Assembly: GCF_014284275.1 (NCBI RefSeq)
Contig: NZ_JACOFU010000001.1
Span: 906,674 to 970,673, forward strand
Direction: 5' to 3'
Source: Affinundibacterium amnicola
GTDB taxonomy: Bacteria; Pseudomonadota; Gammaproteobacteria; Burkholderiales; Burkholderiaceae_D
DNA length: 64,000 nucleotides
The translations under genes were made by a program, and so were the position numbers. Below are positions 9,898-19,227 of this stretch, one piece after another. Each line of letters opens with the position of its first letter. The stretch's first letter is position 1. The notes beneath the pieces are model-generated. The model did not search any database. It saw nothing but the letters and a program-made list of their open reading frames with translations, and was not told where the DNA came from.

Positions 9898-12168
9898 ATG
9901 AAATTCCGCTTCCCCATCGTCATCATTGACGAAGACTTCCGTTCTGAAAACACTTCTGGCCTTGGTATTCGTGCACTTGCCGATGCGATGGAAAAAGAAG
10001 GTATGGAAGTTCTGGGTGTGACCAGTTATGGCGACTTATCTCAGTTCGCCCAACAGCAATCGCGCGCTTCTGCTTTTATTCTATCCATCGATGATGAAGA
10101 GTTCGGTGAAGGCACCGATGAAGAAAGCGATTTTGCTCTGAAACCTTTGCGCGCTTTCGTTGAAGAAATCCGTTACAAGAACGCCGACATCCCAATTTAT
10201 CTGTATGGTGAAACGCGTACTTCACGCCATATTCCAAATGATATTTTGCGCGAATTGCATGGCTTCATTCACATGTTTGAAGATACGCCGGAGTTCGTGG
10301 CTCGCCATATTATTCGTGAAGCAAAATCTTACTTAGATGGCTTGGCACCACCATTCTTCCGCGCATTAGTTCATTATGCAAACGATGGCTCTTATTCTTG
10401 GCATTGCCCAGGTCACTCAGGTGGTGTGGCGTTTTTAAAATCACCTATCGGTCAAATGTTCCATCAATTCTTTGGTGAGAACATGTTGCGCGCCGACGTT
10501 TGCAATGCGGTGGAGGAACTCGGTCAATTGCTTGACCATACAGGTCCAGTCGCGGCATCTGAGCGTAATGCTGCACGTATTTTCAATGCGGATCACTGCT
10601 ATTTCGTCACCAACGGCACGTCGACTTCGAACAAGATGGTCTGGCATTCGACCGTAGCACCTGGCGATATCGTGGTGGTGGATCGCAACTGCCACAAATC
10701 GATTTTGCACTCCATCATCATGTGCGGCGCTATTCCTGTCTTCTTGATGCCGACTCGCAATCACCTCGGTATTATTGGACCAATTCCATTGGAAGAATTT
10801 TCCATGGAAAGCATACGCAAGAAAATTGAAGCAAATCCGTTTGCGAGCAAAGCAAAAAATAAGAAACCACGTATTTTGACGATTACACAATCAACTTATG
10901 ATGGCGTCTTGTACAACGTTGAAACTTTAAAAGACATGCTCGATGGCGAGATCGATACACTGCATTTTGATGAAGCTTGGTTGCCACACGCGACCTTCCA
11001 CAGCTTCTATCAAGACATGCACGCGATTGGCAAAGAACGCCCACGTGCGAAGAAATCGATGATTTTCTCGACGCAATCTACACACAAATTGCTGGCAGGT
11101 ATTTCACAAGCTTCACAAATCTTGGTGCGTGAATCTGAGACCGTCAAATTGGACAAGGATAGCTTCAACGAAGCCTATCTGATGCATACGTCAACTTCGC
11201 CACAATATTCGATTATCGCTTCTTGCGATATCGCCGCAGCGATGATGGAAGCACCGGGCGGCACAGCGCTGGTAGAAGAATCTATTTTGGAGGCGCTAGA
11301 CTTCCGTCGTGCGATGCGCAAAGTTGATCAGGAATGGGGACAAGACTGGTGGTTCCAGGTTTGGGGACCAGAAGACCTTTCCGAAAACGGTGTAGGTACG
11401 CAAGAAGACTGGATGATCCATGCTGAAGATGACTGGCATGGTTTCGGCAAGCTCGCACCGGGCTTCAACATGCTCGATCCGATCAAGGCCACTATCGTTA
11501 CCCCAGGTTTATCACTCGAAGGTAAATTTGGCGAAACTGGTATTCCAGCTTCTATCGTCACGAAGTATTTGGCTGAGCACGGCGTTATCATTGAAAAATG
11601 CGGCCTGTACTCGTTCTTCATCATGTTTACCATCGGCATTACTAAAGGCCGCTGGAATACTTTATTGACTGCGTTGCAGCAGTTCAAAGATGACTATGAC
11701 AAGAACCAACCGATGTGGCGCATCTTGCCGGAATTTGCTACAGCAAACCCACGCTATGAAGGCGCGGGGTTACGTGACCTTTGCCAAAGCATTCACGAAG
11801 TTTACAAAGCGCATGATGTTGCACGTTTGACGACAGAAATGTATTTATCCGATATGCAACCAGCAATGAAACCTTCTGACGCCTTTGCGAAAATGGCCCA
11901 TCGTGAAATTGAACGCGTGTCGATTGATGAATTGGAAGGTCGAGTTACAGCAATTTTGTTAACGCCCTATCCACCGGGCATTCCTTTGCTTATTCCAGGC
12001 GAACGCTTCAACAAGACAATTGTTGATTATCTAAAATTCGTACGTGCATTCAATGAACAATTCCCTGGCTTCGAGACGGATTGCCATGGATTAGTTAAAG
12101 CTGAAGTTGACGGCAAACGTGGCTACTTCGTAGATTGCGTTCCTCAGGGTGCAGAAAATGTAGAGTAA
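9898..12168 (+). CDS. adiA: Orn/Lys/Arg decarboxylase (biodegradative, PLP fold type I)
   Basis: 756-residue pyridoxal-phosphate decarboxylase of the AdiA/CadA/SpeC group. Domains: N-terminal receiver-like wing (about 1-130), PLP-binding large domain (about 140-560) and C-terminal domain. The Schiff-base lysine is K397 in STQSTHKLLAG; the cofactor Asp is in HFDEAWLPHA; the substrate/PLP region HCPGHSGG is also intact. The product would be agmatine, cadaverine or putrescine plus CO2; in Burkholderiales it is usually annotated as arginine decarboxylase, but the substrate cannot be fixed from sequence alone. GGAG sits 6 nt before the ATG. No antiporter gene is adjacent, so an acid-resistance role is not shown. 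Confidence 0.85.
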   Translation: MKFRFPIVIIDEDFRSENTSGLGIRALADAMEKEGMEVLGVTSYGDLSQFAQQQSRASAFILSIDDEEFGEGTDEESDFALKPLRAFVEEIRYKNADIPIYLYGETRTSRHIPNDILRELHGFIHMFEDTPEFVARHIIREAKSYLDGLAPPFFRALVHYANDGSYSWHCPGHSGGVAFLKSPIGQMFHQFFGENMLRADVCNAVEELGQLLDHTGPVAASERNAARIFNADHCYFVTNGTSTSNKMVWHSTVAPGDIVVVDRNCHKSILHSIIMCGAIPVFLMPTRNHLGIIGPIPLEEFSMESIRKKIEANPFASKAKNKKPRILTITQSTYDGVLYNVETLKDMLDGEIDTLHFDEAWLPHATFHSFYQDMHAIGKERPRAKKSMIFSTQSTHKLLAGISQASQILVRESETVKLDKDSFNEAYLMHTSTSPQYSIIASCDIAAAMMEAPGGTALVEESILEALDFRRAMRKVDQEWGQDWWFQVWGPEDLSENGVGTQEDWMIHAEDDWHGFGKLAPGFNMLDPIKATIVTPGLSLEGKFGETGIPASIVTKYLAEHGVIIEKCGLYSFFIMFTIGITKGRWNTLLTALQQFKDDYDKNQPMWRILPEFATANPRYEGAGLRDLCQSIHEVYKAHDVARLTTEMYLSDMQPAMKPSDAFAKMAHREIERVSIDELEGRVTAILLTPYPPGIPLLIPGERFNKTIVDYLKFVRAFNEQFPGFETDCHGLVKAEVDGKRGYFVDCVPQGAENVE

Positions 12169-12215
12169 CGATACAGTTCGTGGGTAAATGTATACAGCCA
12201 CATACCGATTATCAG

Positions 12216-12253
12216 AAAAAAGCCGCACTCAGTCCAAAGTGCGGCTTTTTTTT
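12216..12253 (+). terminator. Rho-independent terminator of the decarboxylase gene
   Basis: Stem gccgcact/agtgcggc flanked by an A-run and a 9-T run, 48 nt downstream of the decarboxylase stop. It separates this gene from the PilZ gene. Confidence 0.93.
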
Positions 12254-12328
12254 AAGCATTTTTCTTTTTAGCAACCCTATATCCGAGATACAATTACCTC
12301 TACTCAAGACTCTCCGCAAAGTGAAACA

Positions 12329-13309
12329 ATGAACCACCTAGGGACATTAACTCCAGTTGATAAGGAACAAATTAAACTTGGGCATGCATTACCAAAGGCA
12401 ATTTTAGATGCTTGGGGAAATACTATGCACGACGCTGGAGCAGTCATTACCAGCTTGGACGAATTTAATCAGATTATTGAAGATGGTTATGTAGAGCAAT
12501 CATCGCCAGATATACCTCCCGAAAATTCAAAACCACTTCCAAAAGCAAGCCAGGCAAATTCTTTTTCACAGCCAACAGCAAAAACGAATACACAACTTGA
12601 TCCCGTCTTATCGCCCGCTGTTGCGGACCAAAACACTAACAATACTGACTTAAACAAAGAGTCAGTAATGCTTGATTTAGATAGCGTACGTTGGCATGTT
12701 GGAGAAACTTTTTTTCTACAAGTTCACGATAATCCATCACTTCGCTACACTGTAAAGCTGATCGGTTATGTAAAAAATCAATCGATTCTAGTGACATCAC
12801 CAAAAATTGATGGTCGCGGAGCGCTCATTCGAGACGGGCAAACATTCATCGTACGCGCATTTCCAGGTAAGAAGGCATATGCATTCACCGCGTCAGCATT
12901 GAAATCAGTCTACACACCACATGCCTATCTGCACTTGTCATATCCAAAAATCGTTCGCTGCACAGCGATTCGCAAAAGCTCACGAGCGATAGTCAAAATC
13001 ATCGCATCAATCACGATAGGTGATCCTGAACAAACCGCAGCAGCTGTGCTGAGCGACATCAGCATGGGAGGCACTTCCGGGTTGATTAAAAACCAGGTCG
13101 GCAAAAAAAATGATACCGGAGTTATTAAGTTTAAGGTAACTACCGCTGGTGAAGATGCGTATTTAAGTTTACCCATTGTCATTAGATCAATCGTCGAAAC
13201 GGAGAACTCAAAAGAGTTTCGTTATGGATTTGAGTTTGTAGAGATGCCTACACAATCAAAAATCATCTTGTCGTCTTTCGTACATCAAACACTCGCTGAA
13301 ATCGAGTAA
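12329..13309 (+). CDS. PilZ-domain protein, predicted c-di-GMP receptor (YcgR-like)
   Basis: 326 residues in three parts. Residues 8-55 (VDKEQIKLGHALPKAILDA...) resemble the short N-terminal domain found in front of HD-GYP proteins (DUF3391-like topology; inference). A polar Ser/Pro/Asn linker spans 56-115. Residues 118-200 look like the YcgR N-terminal flagellar-brake fold, and 205-320 form a PilZ domain with both c-di-GMP motifs: RKSSR (215-219, RxxxR) and DISMGG (243-248, DxSxxG). It is therefore expected to bind c-di-GMP. No flagellar gene is nearby. It is followed 111 bp later by the DUF1800 lipoprotein gene on the same strand, so cotranscription is possible but not shown. Confidence 0.85.
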   Translation: MNHLGTLTPVDKEQIKLGHALPKAILDAWGNTMHDAGAVITSLDEFNQIIEDGYVEQSSPDIPPENSKPLPKASQANSFSQPTAKTNTQLDPVLSPAVADQNTNNTDLNKESVMLDLDSVRWHVGETFFLQVHDNPSLRYTVKLIGYVKNQSILVTSPKIDGRGALIRDGQTFIVRAFPGKKAYAFTASALKSVYTPHAYLHLSYPKIVRCTAIRKSSRAIVKIIASITIGDPEQTAAAVLSDISMGGTSGLIKNQVGKKNDTGVIKFKVTTAGEDAYLSLPIVIRSIVETENSKEFRYGFEFVEMPTQSKIILSSFVHQTLAEIE

Positions 13310-13420
13310 AAACTATCAGAACCAATATAGATCGGCCAGACTTCATCGCAGATAGCGTCACCTTAAGGGCGACTACTTGGAAATATCATTATTCATGCTG
13401 AAATTTGCAAGGAATGCAAT

Positions 13421-15883
13421 ATGATTACTCTACAAAAACTAAGTCGCAATCATTTCTTTACTGCACTTTGCGTCATTTTATTGACCGCATGCAGCGATCC
13501 GACTAGTGAACAAAAATCACTGAATCCAACCCCCATAAAGTATCAAGCACCGCCTATCGTCGGTACTAGCATTGCCAGCTTTAACGGTCCGCGATCAAAC
13601 TACACGGTCACCATCGGCACTAGCGAAATTAAAGTAATCGATAATGTCGGAAACGATGGGGATATTCGACTAGCCACCAGCATTCAACTACTCAATTTTA
13701 GTGATATTTCAATCAACCTGACGATTCCAGTCAAGGCAAAAACCATTACAGAAGTAGAACTAAGCGCGTTAATAGAACTCTACATTGCCTATTTTAATCG
13801 TGTCCCCGATGCAGAAGGCCTGAGTTATTGGATTGATAGATTCAAGGCTGGAATGTCTCTGAATGAAATTGGTGAATCATTCTACTCTGCCGCAATTTTT
13901 TACTCAGCTCAAACTGGATACTCCGCTTCGTTAACGAATAATGAATTCGTTAAAATCATTTATAAAAACGTCCTAGGAAGACCAAATCCAGATCAAAGTG
14001 GCTTGGACTATTGGACTCAGCGATTAGATAATGGAGAAGCGACCCGAGGAACCTTGATACACACCATGCTCGATGCAGCTCACACTTACAAAGGTGATGC
14101 AAATTTTGGATGGGTTGCACAACTGATAGAAAATAAAACAATTGTCAGTAAAGATTTCGCCATAACCAAGGGCATTAGCTATATCAGTCCAAGCGACTCC
14201 ATTACCAAAGGTATGTCGATCGCTGCGACAATTACTCCCAATGATATCAGCGTCGCGAATGGCCTTATTGACGCTTTAATTGGAGTATCTAATACTGATG
14301 TTGTTCAACCATCAGCAGCACAAGCAGCAAGATTTCTACATCAAAGTACATTTGGTGCAAACAATGCGGCTATTACAAACTTAAGCAACTTGGGATTTAG
14401 AAATTGGATTAATACTCAATTTATCGCACCACAAACTTTGCACCGACATTATATGGATTCAGTAGCGGCCACTTTGCCACGAGGTCTGAGCGATTTGAAT
14501 CAAAACCACTTCTTTGAATCGTTTTGGCAGCAAGTAGTAAAAGGTGACGATCAATTACGACAACGGGTTAGTTTTGCGCTATCACAAATTATGGTTGTAT
14601 CCTTTCAAGACAGCACCGTGGCGAACTACCCACGCGGCGTTGCAAGTTATTACGATACCTTAAATACCCACGCATTTACGAATTTTCGTGAATTACTTGA
14701 GGCTGTAAGCCTACATCCGATGATGGGAATTTACCTGACATCTTTACGCAATCAGAAAGAATCAGGTACCCGCATACCTGATGAAAATTATGCACGTGAA
14801 GTAATGCAGCTATTTACAACCGGACTGTACAAACTTAACCAAGATGGCAGCTATGTGATTGAAAATGGCAGACCCGTAGAAACCTATAATAATGCAGACA
14901 TCAGCGGGCTTGCTAAGGTGTTTACTGGCTGGAGTTGGGCGGGCCCAGACAAAACAAGCAATCGTTTTTATGGTGGATCTGCGGATGTCAACCGTGATTG
15001 GCAGCCTATGCAAAGCTATCCAAGCTTCCATTCGACTAGCCCTAAATCCTTTATTGGAATAACGATTCCAAATCAAGCACCAGCGAATCCTGAAGCAAGC
15101 CTCAAGATTGCTTTAGATGCATTATTTAACCACCCAAATGTCGCTCCGTTTATCGGCAAACAGCTTATCCAGCGATTAGTCACCAGCAATCCTAGCCCTC
15201 AGTATATTGCGAGAGTATCAGCCGCGTTTAACAATAATGGACAAGGAGTGCGTGGTGACATGAAAGCAGTCATTAAAGCCATATTACTTGACGTCGAAGC
15301 GCGAAATGATCCCTCTTTAGGAAATGCTGGCGTCGGAAAATTACGTGAGCCAATTTTAAGACTCGCGAATTGGTTACGTGCCTTTGGAGCGAAATCTACA
15401 TCGGGTTTTTATCGCATAACCAGTCTCGATGATCCCTTATCTGGCTTAGGGCAAACCCCAATGCGTTCACCATCGGTATTTAATTTCTATCGACCTGGCT
15501 ATGTGCCACCCAATTCAAGTATTGCAAGCGCACAATTAGTCTCACCAGAAATGCAGATTACTGCCGAAACTTCCGTGGTTGGCTATCTGAATTTTATGCG
15601 CGATACAATTGCCAATGGCACTGGTAGTAGTCGCGATGTCAAAGGTGATTACGCAAGTTTGGCTGCATTAGCCACAACGCCAGATCAACTGCTCGATAAA
15701 GTCAATTTATTACTGATGGCAAATCAAATGAGCAGTACCTTGCGTGGGCAGATTATTGCAGCAGTCAATTCAATCGCAATTCCCACGACAACGCAAACAG
15801 CAATCGATACAGCCAAACTCAATCGTGTCTATATGAGCATCTATCTGACGATGGCATCCCCAGAATATCTGGTACAAAAATAA
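13421..15883 (+). CDS. Lipoprotein with RTX-associated and DUF4214 modules fused to DUF1800
   Basis: 820 residues. A lipoprotein signal peptide ends in the lipobox LTAC (Cys24); the next residue is Ser, not Asp, so outer-membrane sorting is expected. Residues 54-100 (FNGPRSNYTVTI...IDNVGNDG...LNFSD) match the short module common next to RTX repeats in secreted adhesins. Residues 108-220 hold two DUF4214 units (YIAYFNRVPDAEGLSYWID and YKNVLGRPNPDQSGLDYW). Residues about 296-820 are DUF1800, with AARFLHQSTFG at its start and PDENYAREVMQLFTTGLY as signature. The biochemical role of DUF1800 is not known. AAGGAA lies 8-13 nt upstream of the ATG. It forms a two-gene unit with the DUF1501 gene 10 nt downstream. 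Confidence 0.88.
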   Translation: MITLQKLSRNHFFTALCVILLTACSDPTSEQKSLNPTPIKYQAPPIVGTSIASFNGPRSNYTVTIGTSEIKVIDNVGNDGDIRLATSIQLLNFSDISINLTIPVKAKTITEVELSALIELYIAYFNRVPDAEGLSYWIDRFKAGMSLNEIGESFYSAAIFYSAQTGYSASLTNNEFVKIIYKNVLGRPNPDQSGLDYWTQRLDNGEATRGTLIHTMLDAAHTYKGDANFGWVAQLIENKTIVSKDFAITKGISYISPSDSITKGMSIAATITPNDISVANGLIDALIGVSNTDVVQPSAAQAARFLHQSTFGANNAAITNLSNLGFRNWINTQFIAPQTLHRHYMDSVAATLPRGLSDLNQNHFFESFWQQVVKGDDQLRQRVSFALSQIMVVSFQDSTVANYPRGVASYYDTLNTHAFTNFRELLEAVSLHPMMGIYLTSLRNQKESGTRIPDENYAREVMQLFTTGLYKLNQDGSYVIENGRPVETYNNADISGLAKVFTGWSWAGPDKTSNRFYGGSADVNRDWQPMQSYPSFHSTSPKSFIGITIPNQAPANPEASLKIALDALFNHPNVAPFIGKQLIQRLVTSNPSPQYIARVSAAFNNNGQGVRGDMKAVIKAILLDVEARNDPSLGNAGVGKLREPILRLANWLRAFGAKSTSGFYRITSLDDPLSGLGQTPMRSPSVFNFYRPGYVPPNSSIASAQLVSPEMQITAETSVVGYLNFMRDTIANGTGSSRDVKGDYASLAALATTPDQLLDKVNLLLMANQMSSTLRGQIIAAVNSIAIPTTTQTAIDTAKLNRVYMSIYLTMASPEYLVQK

Positions 15884-15893
15884 GGATAGCGCT

Positions 15894-17339
15894 ATGTCAA
15901 ATTTTAACGTATCCAGACGAGAATTTATGCGCATCTCGTCCCTGCTTGGCTCCGCTGGAGCATTTGGTGTTGCTACCCCATTTGCGATCAATCTAGCCAC
16001 AGTTGCATCTGCCGCGGCACAAAGTAATGTCAGCGACTACAAAGCCTTAGTTTGTTTATTTTTATATGGCGCAAACGATCACGCAAATACCGTCTTAGCT
16101 ACCGACAGCGAGTCATGGAACCAATACCAAAGCGTCCGCACGACCAATGAAGCGGGTTCTATCGCCTTACCGGCAGTGGGCGCGACCGGTGGCGTGTTAC
16201 CAATCACACCAAATACGACGCAAAGTGGACGTAGCTTTGCTTTGCACCCGGCCATGCCAGAATTAAGAAATCTCTTTAATGCTGGTCGTGCTGCCATTAT
16301 TGCGAATGTCGGTCCGCTCCTAACCCCAACTACACTGACGCAATATAAAGCCGCCAGTGTTCCCTTACCGCCCAAACTATTCTCGCACAATGATCAACAA
16401 TCTCTGTGGCAAGCATATGCGCCTGAAGGTGCTGCTTATGGATGGGGTGGTCGCATGGGGGATCTGCTTGCGGCAAATAATAGTAATCCTATTTTCACAG
16501 CGATTTCAGCATCTGGAAATGCCGTGTTTTTATCTGGCAGAACTATTAAACAATATCAAGTCGGTTCGTCAGGCGCAGTCGCCATCTCAGGTTTAACTGG
16601 TAGTTTGTATGGCTCCACCATGGCAGGCAGCACCTTGCGCAATATCATTAGTGGCGACACTAATAATTATTTTCAAAAAGAGCACGCAGCAACGACTAGT
16701 CGGGCGATCGCCGCGCAAAGCATGTTAGCGCCAGCGATGGCTGCGGCTGGCCCTACGGGAATTCCTAATCCTAGCCAGTACACGAATCCAAATACCGGAG
16801 CGCTAGCTAACAATGCCCTAGCGGTTCAACTACAAACAGTTGCCAGAATTATTGCTGGGCGCAATGCATTAGGTGCTAAACGCCAGGTATTTTTTGTTAG
16901 TTTGGGTGGGTTCGATACGCACGATTCGCAACGCACACAACAAGCAGATTTATTGGCTCGAGTGTCTCATGCGATCGCCTACTTTGATACAACGATGGCA
17001 AATGTGATGGGGACTGACTTGCGTCAGCAAGTTAGCTTGTTTACGGCGTCCGATTTCGGGCGCACATTTACCAGCAACGGCGATGGTACAGATCACGGCT
17101 GGGGATCGCACCACTTTATCGTCGGCGGTGCAGTAAAAGGAAAGAACATCTACGGCACATTCCCTGTCACGGGTTTAAAACATACACTAGATGTGGGTTC
17201 CGGCAGTCTATTGCCACAATTTTCAGTAGATCAATATGGTGCGACTTTGGGGACTTGGTTTGGACTCAGCCCTAGCCAAATTAATGACGTCTTCCCGAAT
17301 ATCGTTAATTTTAGCAATCGAAATCTAGGATTTATTTAA
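15894..17339 (+). CDS. DUF1501 protein with Tat signal
   Basis: 481 residues. The N-terminus carries a twin-arginine signal, SRREFM (7-12), followed by a hydrophobic stretch and an AAA cleavage region near residue 42, so the folded protein is likely exported to the periplasm. The mature part is DUF1501, in the alkaline-phosphatase/sulfatase-like superfamily; the terminal region FFVSLGGFDTHDSQ and SDFGRTFTSNGDGTDHGWGSHH contain the conserved Asp/His that would bind metal. It starts 10 nt after the DUF1800 stop with AAGGAT as ribosome binding site, so the two are translated from one mRNA. DUF1800/DUF1501 pairs are widespread in bacteria, but their function is unassigned. Confidence 0.9.
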   Translation: MSNFNVSRREFMRISSLLGSAGAFGVATPFAINLATVASAAAQSNVSDYKALVCLFLYGANDHANTVLATDSESWNQYQSVRTTNEAGSIALPAVGATGGVLPITPNTTQSGRSFALHPAMPELRNLFNAGRAAIIANVGPLLTPTTLTQYKAASVPLPPKLFSHNDQQSLWQAYAPEGAAYGWGGRMGDLLAANNSNPIFTAISASGNAVFLSGRTIKQYQVGSSGAVAISGLTGSLYGSTMAGSTLRNIISGDTNNYFQKEHAATTSRAIAAQSMLAPAMAAAGPTGIPNPSQYTNPNTGALANNALAVQLQTVARIIAGRNALGAKRQVFFVSLGGFDTHDSQRTQQADLLARVSHAIAYFDTTMANVMGTDLRQQVSLFTASDFGRTFTSNGDGTDHGWGSHHFIVGGAVKGKNIYGTFPVTGLKHTLDVGSGSLLPQFSVDQYGATLGTWFGLSPSQINDVFPNIVNFSNRNLGFI

Positions 17340-17349
17340 TGCAGATGTT

Positions 17350-17389
17350 AAAAAGCAGCATCAGGCACATGCGCTGACGCTGCTTTTTT
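17350..17389 (+). terminator. Rho-independent terminator of the DUF1800-DUF1501 unit
   Basis: 14-bp stem with one mismatch (aaaaagcagcatca / tgacgctgcttttt), 11-nt loop and T-run, 10 nt after the DUF1501 stop. Confidence 0.88.
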
Positions 17390-17446
17390 ATTCAAAACCT
17401 GGATTGCACAGGGATCAGATATGATTTAGTAGCCGCTATCTCGCTA

Positions 17447-18013
17447 TCACGTCTTTGGTAGCGTCACACCCACCTGCCCTTGATATTTACCTCCGCGGTC
17501 CTTATAAGAGGTTTCGCAAATTTCATCGCTTTCAAAGAACAAAACCTGTGCACATCCTTCACCCGCATAAATCTTTGCTGGCAATGGTGTTGTATTAGAA
17601 AATTCTAAGGTCACATAACCTTCCCACTCAGGTTCAAACGGTGTGACATTCACGATAATGCCGCAACGTGCATAAGTTGATTTGCCGAGGCAAATCGTTA
17701 ATACACTGCGTGGAATACGGAAGTACTCTATGGTGCGTGCCAAAGCAAAAGAATTGGGCGGAATAATACAGACATCACCTTTGAAATCGACAAAAGATTT
17801 TTCATCAAAATTCTTAGGATCGACGATCGTGCTATTAATATTTGTAAATATCTTAAATTCATCTGCGCAACGAATATCGTAGCCATAAGATGACGTACCG
17901 TAGCTAACAATTTTCTGGCCATTTTCATGGCGCACCTGATCAGGAGCAAACGGCTCAATCATGCCATGCTGTTCTGCCATGCGGCGTATCCATTTATCTG
18001 ACTTAATGCTCAT
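17447..18013 (-). CDS. dcd: dCTP deaminase
   Basis: 188-residue trimeric enzyme that converts dCTP to dUTP plus ammonia, supplying dUMP for thymidylate synthesis. The active-site segment [29 protein letters not shown] (about 136-164) includes the catalytic Glu, and [10 protein letters not shown] contains the conserved Ser/Arg nucleotide contacts. The start [14 protein letters not shown] is the normal one. It converges with the DUF1501 gene. In many Burkholderiales dcd is close to the decarboxylase seen here at 9.9-12.2 kb; here 5.2 kb separates them. Confidence 0.96.
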   Translation of the reverse strand: MSIKSDKWIRRMAEQHGMIEPFAPDQVRHENGQKIVSYGTSSYGYDIRCADEFKIFTNINSTIVDPKNFDEKSFVDFKGDVCIIPPNSFALARTIEYFRIPRSVLTICLGKSTYARCGIIVNVTPFEPEWEGYVTLEFSNTTPLPAKIYAGEGCAQVLFFESDEICETSYKDRGGKYQGQVGVTLPKT

Positions 18014-18116
18014 GATAATTTGTGCTTTCTTAGTTTTTTTCGTAAGTCTGAATTTTACGTCAAAACTAGCTTAAGAATCGCCTTTGTGAAGGCATTTTCC
18101 ATGGAAATCTTGATTT

Positions 18117-19151
18117 TCAAACGCTGCAACCACCAAGATTCTCGCTGCTAGCCTGTTGTTTCGCAAACGCAATTTGATTTTCTTTGATGACTGGCACTTT
18201 ATTTTTAATCGCTGTCATTTCTGCCAAAATTGAAATCGCAATTTCTGCTGGGGTTTTACTACCAATGTACAAACCAATAGGCCCATGTAGTTGTTCGATC
18301 TGCGCTGCACTCAAATCGAGCTCCAACAGGCGTTGCTTGCGCTTAGCATTATTGGCTCGGGAGCCAATTGCCCCCACATAAAACGCTGGAGACCTTAAGG
18401 CTTCCATTAAGGCCATGTCGTCTAATTTAGGGTCATGGGTCAATGCCACTACGGCACTGCGAGAATCCAGTTGCATCGCGATCACCGTATCATCTGGCAT
18501 CTCGTGAACTAATTGCACGCCATCAACTTGCCAGCCCTCACGATATTCCTCACGAGGATCGCAGACCGTCACTTGATAATCCATACCAAGCGCAATACTT
18601 GCCAAGAATCTTGATAATTGTCCGGCACCAATGATCAACAAGCGCCAACGCGGCCCGTGAATAGTCCTTAAATGCGTTTCACTGATCGTGAGCACTTCAT
18701 TCGTTTCCGCCTGACGCAATACCACTGAGCCATCTTGCAAATTCAATTCACGCGCCACTAGTTCATGTCGCGACAAACGTGCCAATAGCGTACTTATCTG
18801 ACTATCTGTACCATCTGCACGATCTACAAATAATGGCTCAATCGCCAATTGTATAGTGCCACCACATGGCAAACCGAATCGGTGCGCCTCATCTGCGGTA
18901 ATACCGTAGGTCACAATCTCAGGCAATTGCCGCACGCACCCTTCTCTTTGCACCCGAGCGATCAGGTCATCTTCAATACATCCGCCCGAAACAGATCCAA
19001 CTACCTGCCCATTTTCGGCAATCGCCAGCATCGCGCCCTCTGGCCTAGGGCTTGATCCCCATGTCTTCACCACCGTCACTAATTCACAACGCTGACCAGC
19101 CTGTAACCACTGTTCACAAGTTTTTAAAACTTCTAAATCAATGCTATCCAT
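18117..19151 (-). CDS. XdhC-family protein (molybdoenzyme maturation factor)
   Basis: 344 residues. The N-terminal XdhC/CoxI domain (about 12-85) has the motif SGGCIEDDL, whose Cys is conserved and implicated in binding or sulfurating the molybdenum cofactor. The C-terminal Rossmann domain (about 165-310) has LLIIGAGQLSRFLA and VVALTHDPKLDDMALMEAL, then YVGAIGSRANNAKRKQRL. XdhC proteins load sulfurated Moco into xanthine dehydrogenase and related enzymes. No xdhA, xdhB, coxL or other molybdoenzyme gene is in the window, so the client is unknown. The gene lies 103 bp downstream-facing of dcd on the same strand and 76 bp after the exonuclease gene. Confidence 0.88.
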   Translation of the reverse strand: MDSIDLEVLKTCEQWLQAGQRCELVTVVKTWGSSPRPEGAMLAIAENGQVVGSVSGGCIEDDLIARVQREGCVRQLPEIVTYGITADEAHRFGLPCGGTIQLAIEPLFVDRADGTDSQISTLLARLSRHELVARELNLQDGSVVLRQAETNEVLTISETHLRTIHGPRWRLLIIGAGQLSRFLASIALGMDYQVTVCDPREEYREGWQVDGVQLVHEMPDDTVIAMQLDSRSAVVALTHDPKLDDMALMEALRSPAFYVGAIGSRANNAKRKQRLLELDLSAAQIEQLHGPIGLYIGSKTPAEIAISILAEMTAIKNKVPVIKENQIAFAKQQASSENLGGCSV

Positions 19152-19227
19152 AAATTGTATTTTCTCTTATTTTTCTCACGGTTAAGTGAAGTCAATGGCA
19201 TGGAGCAACAACGAAAAATGACACTTT

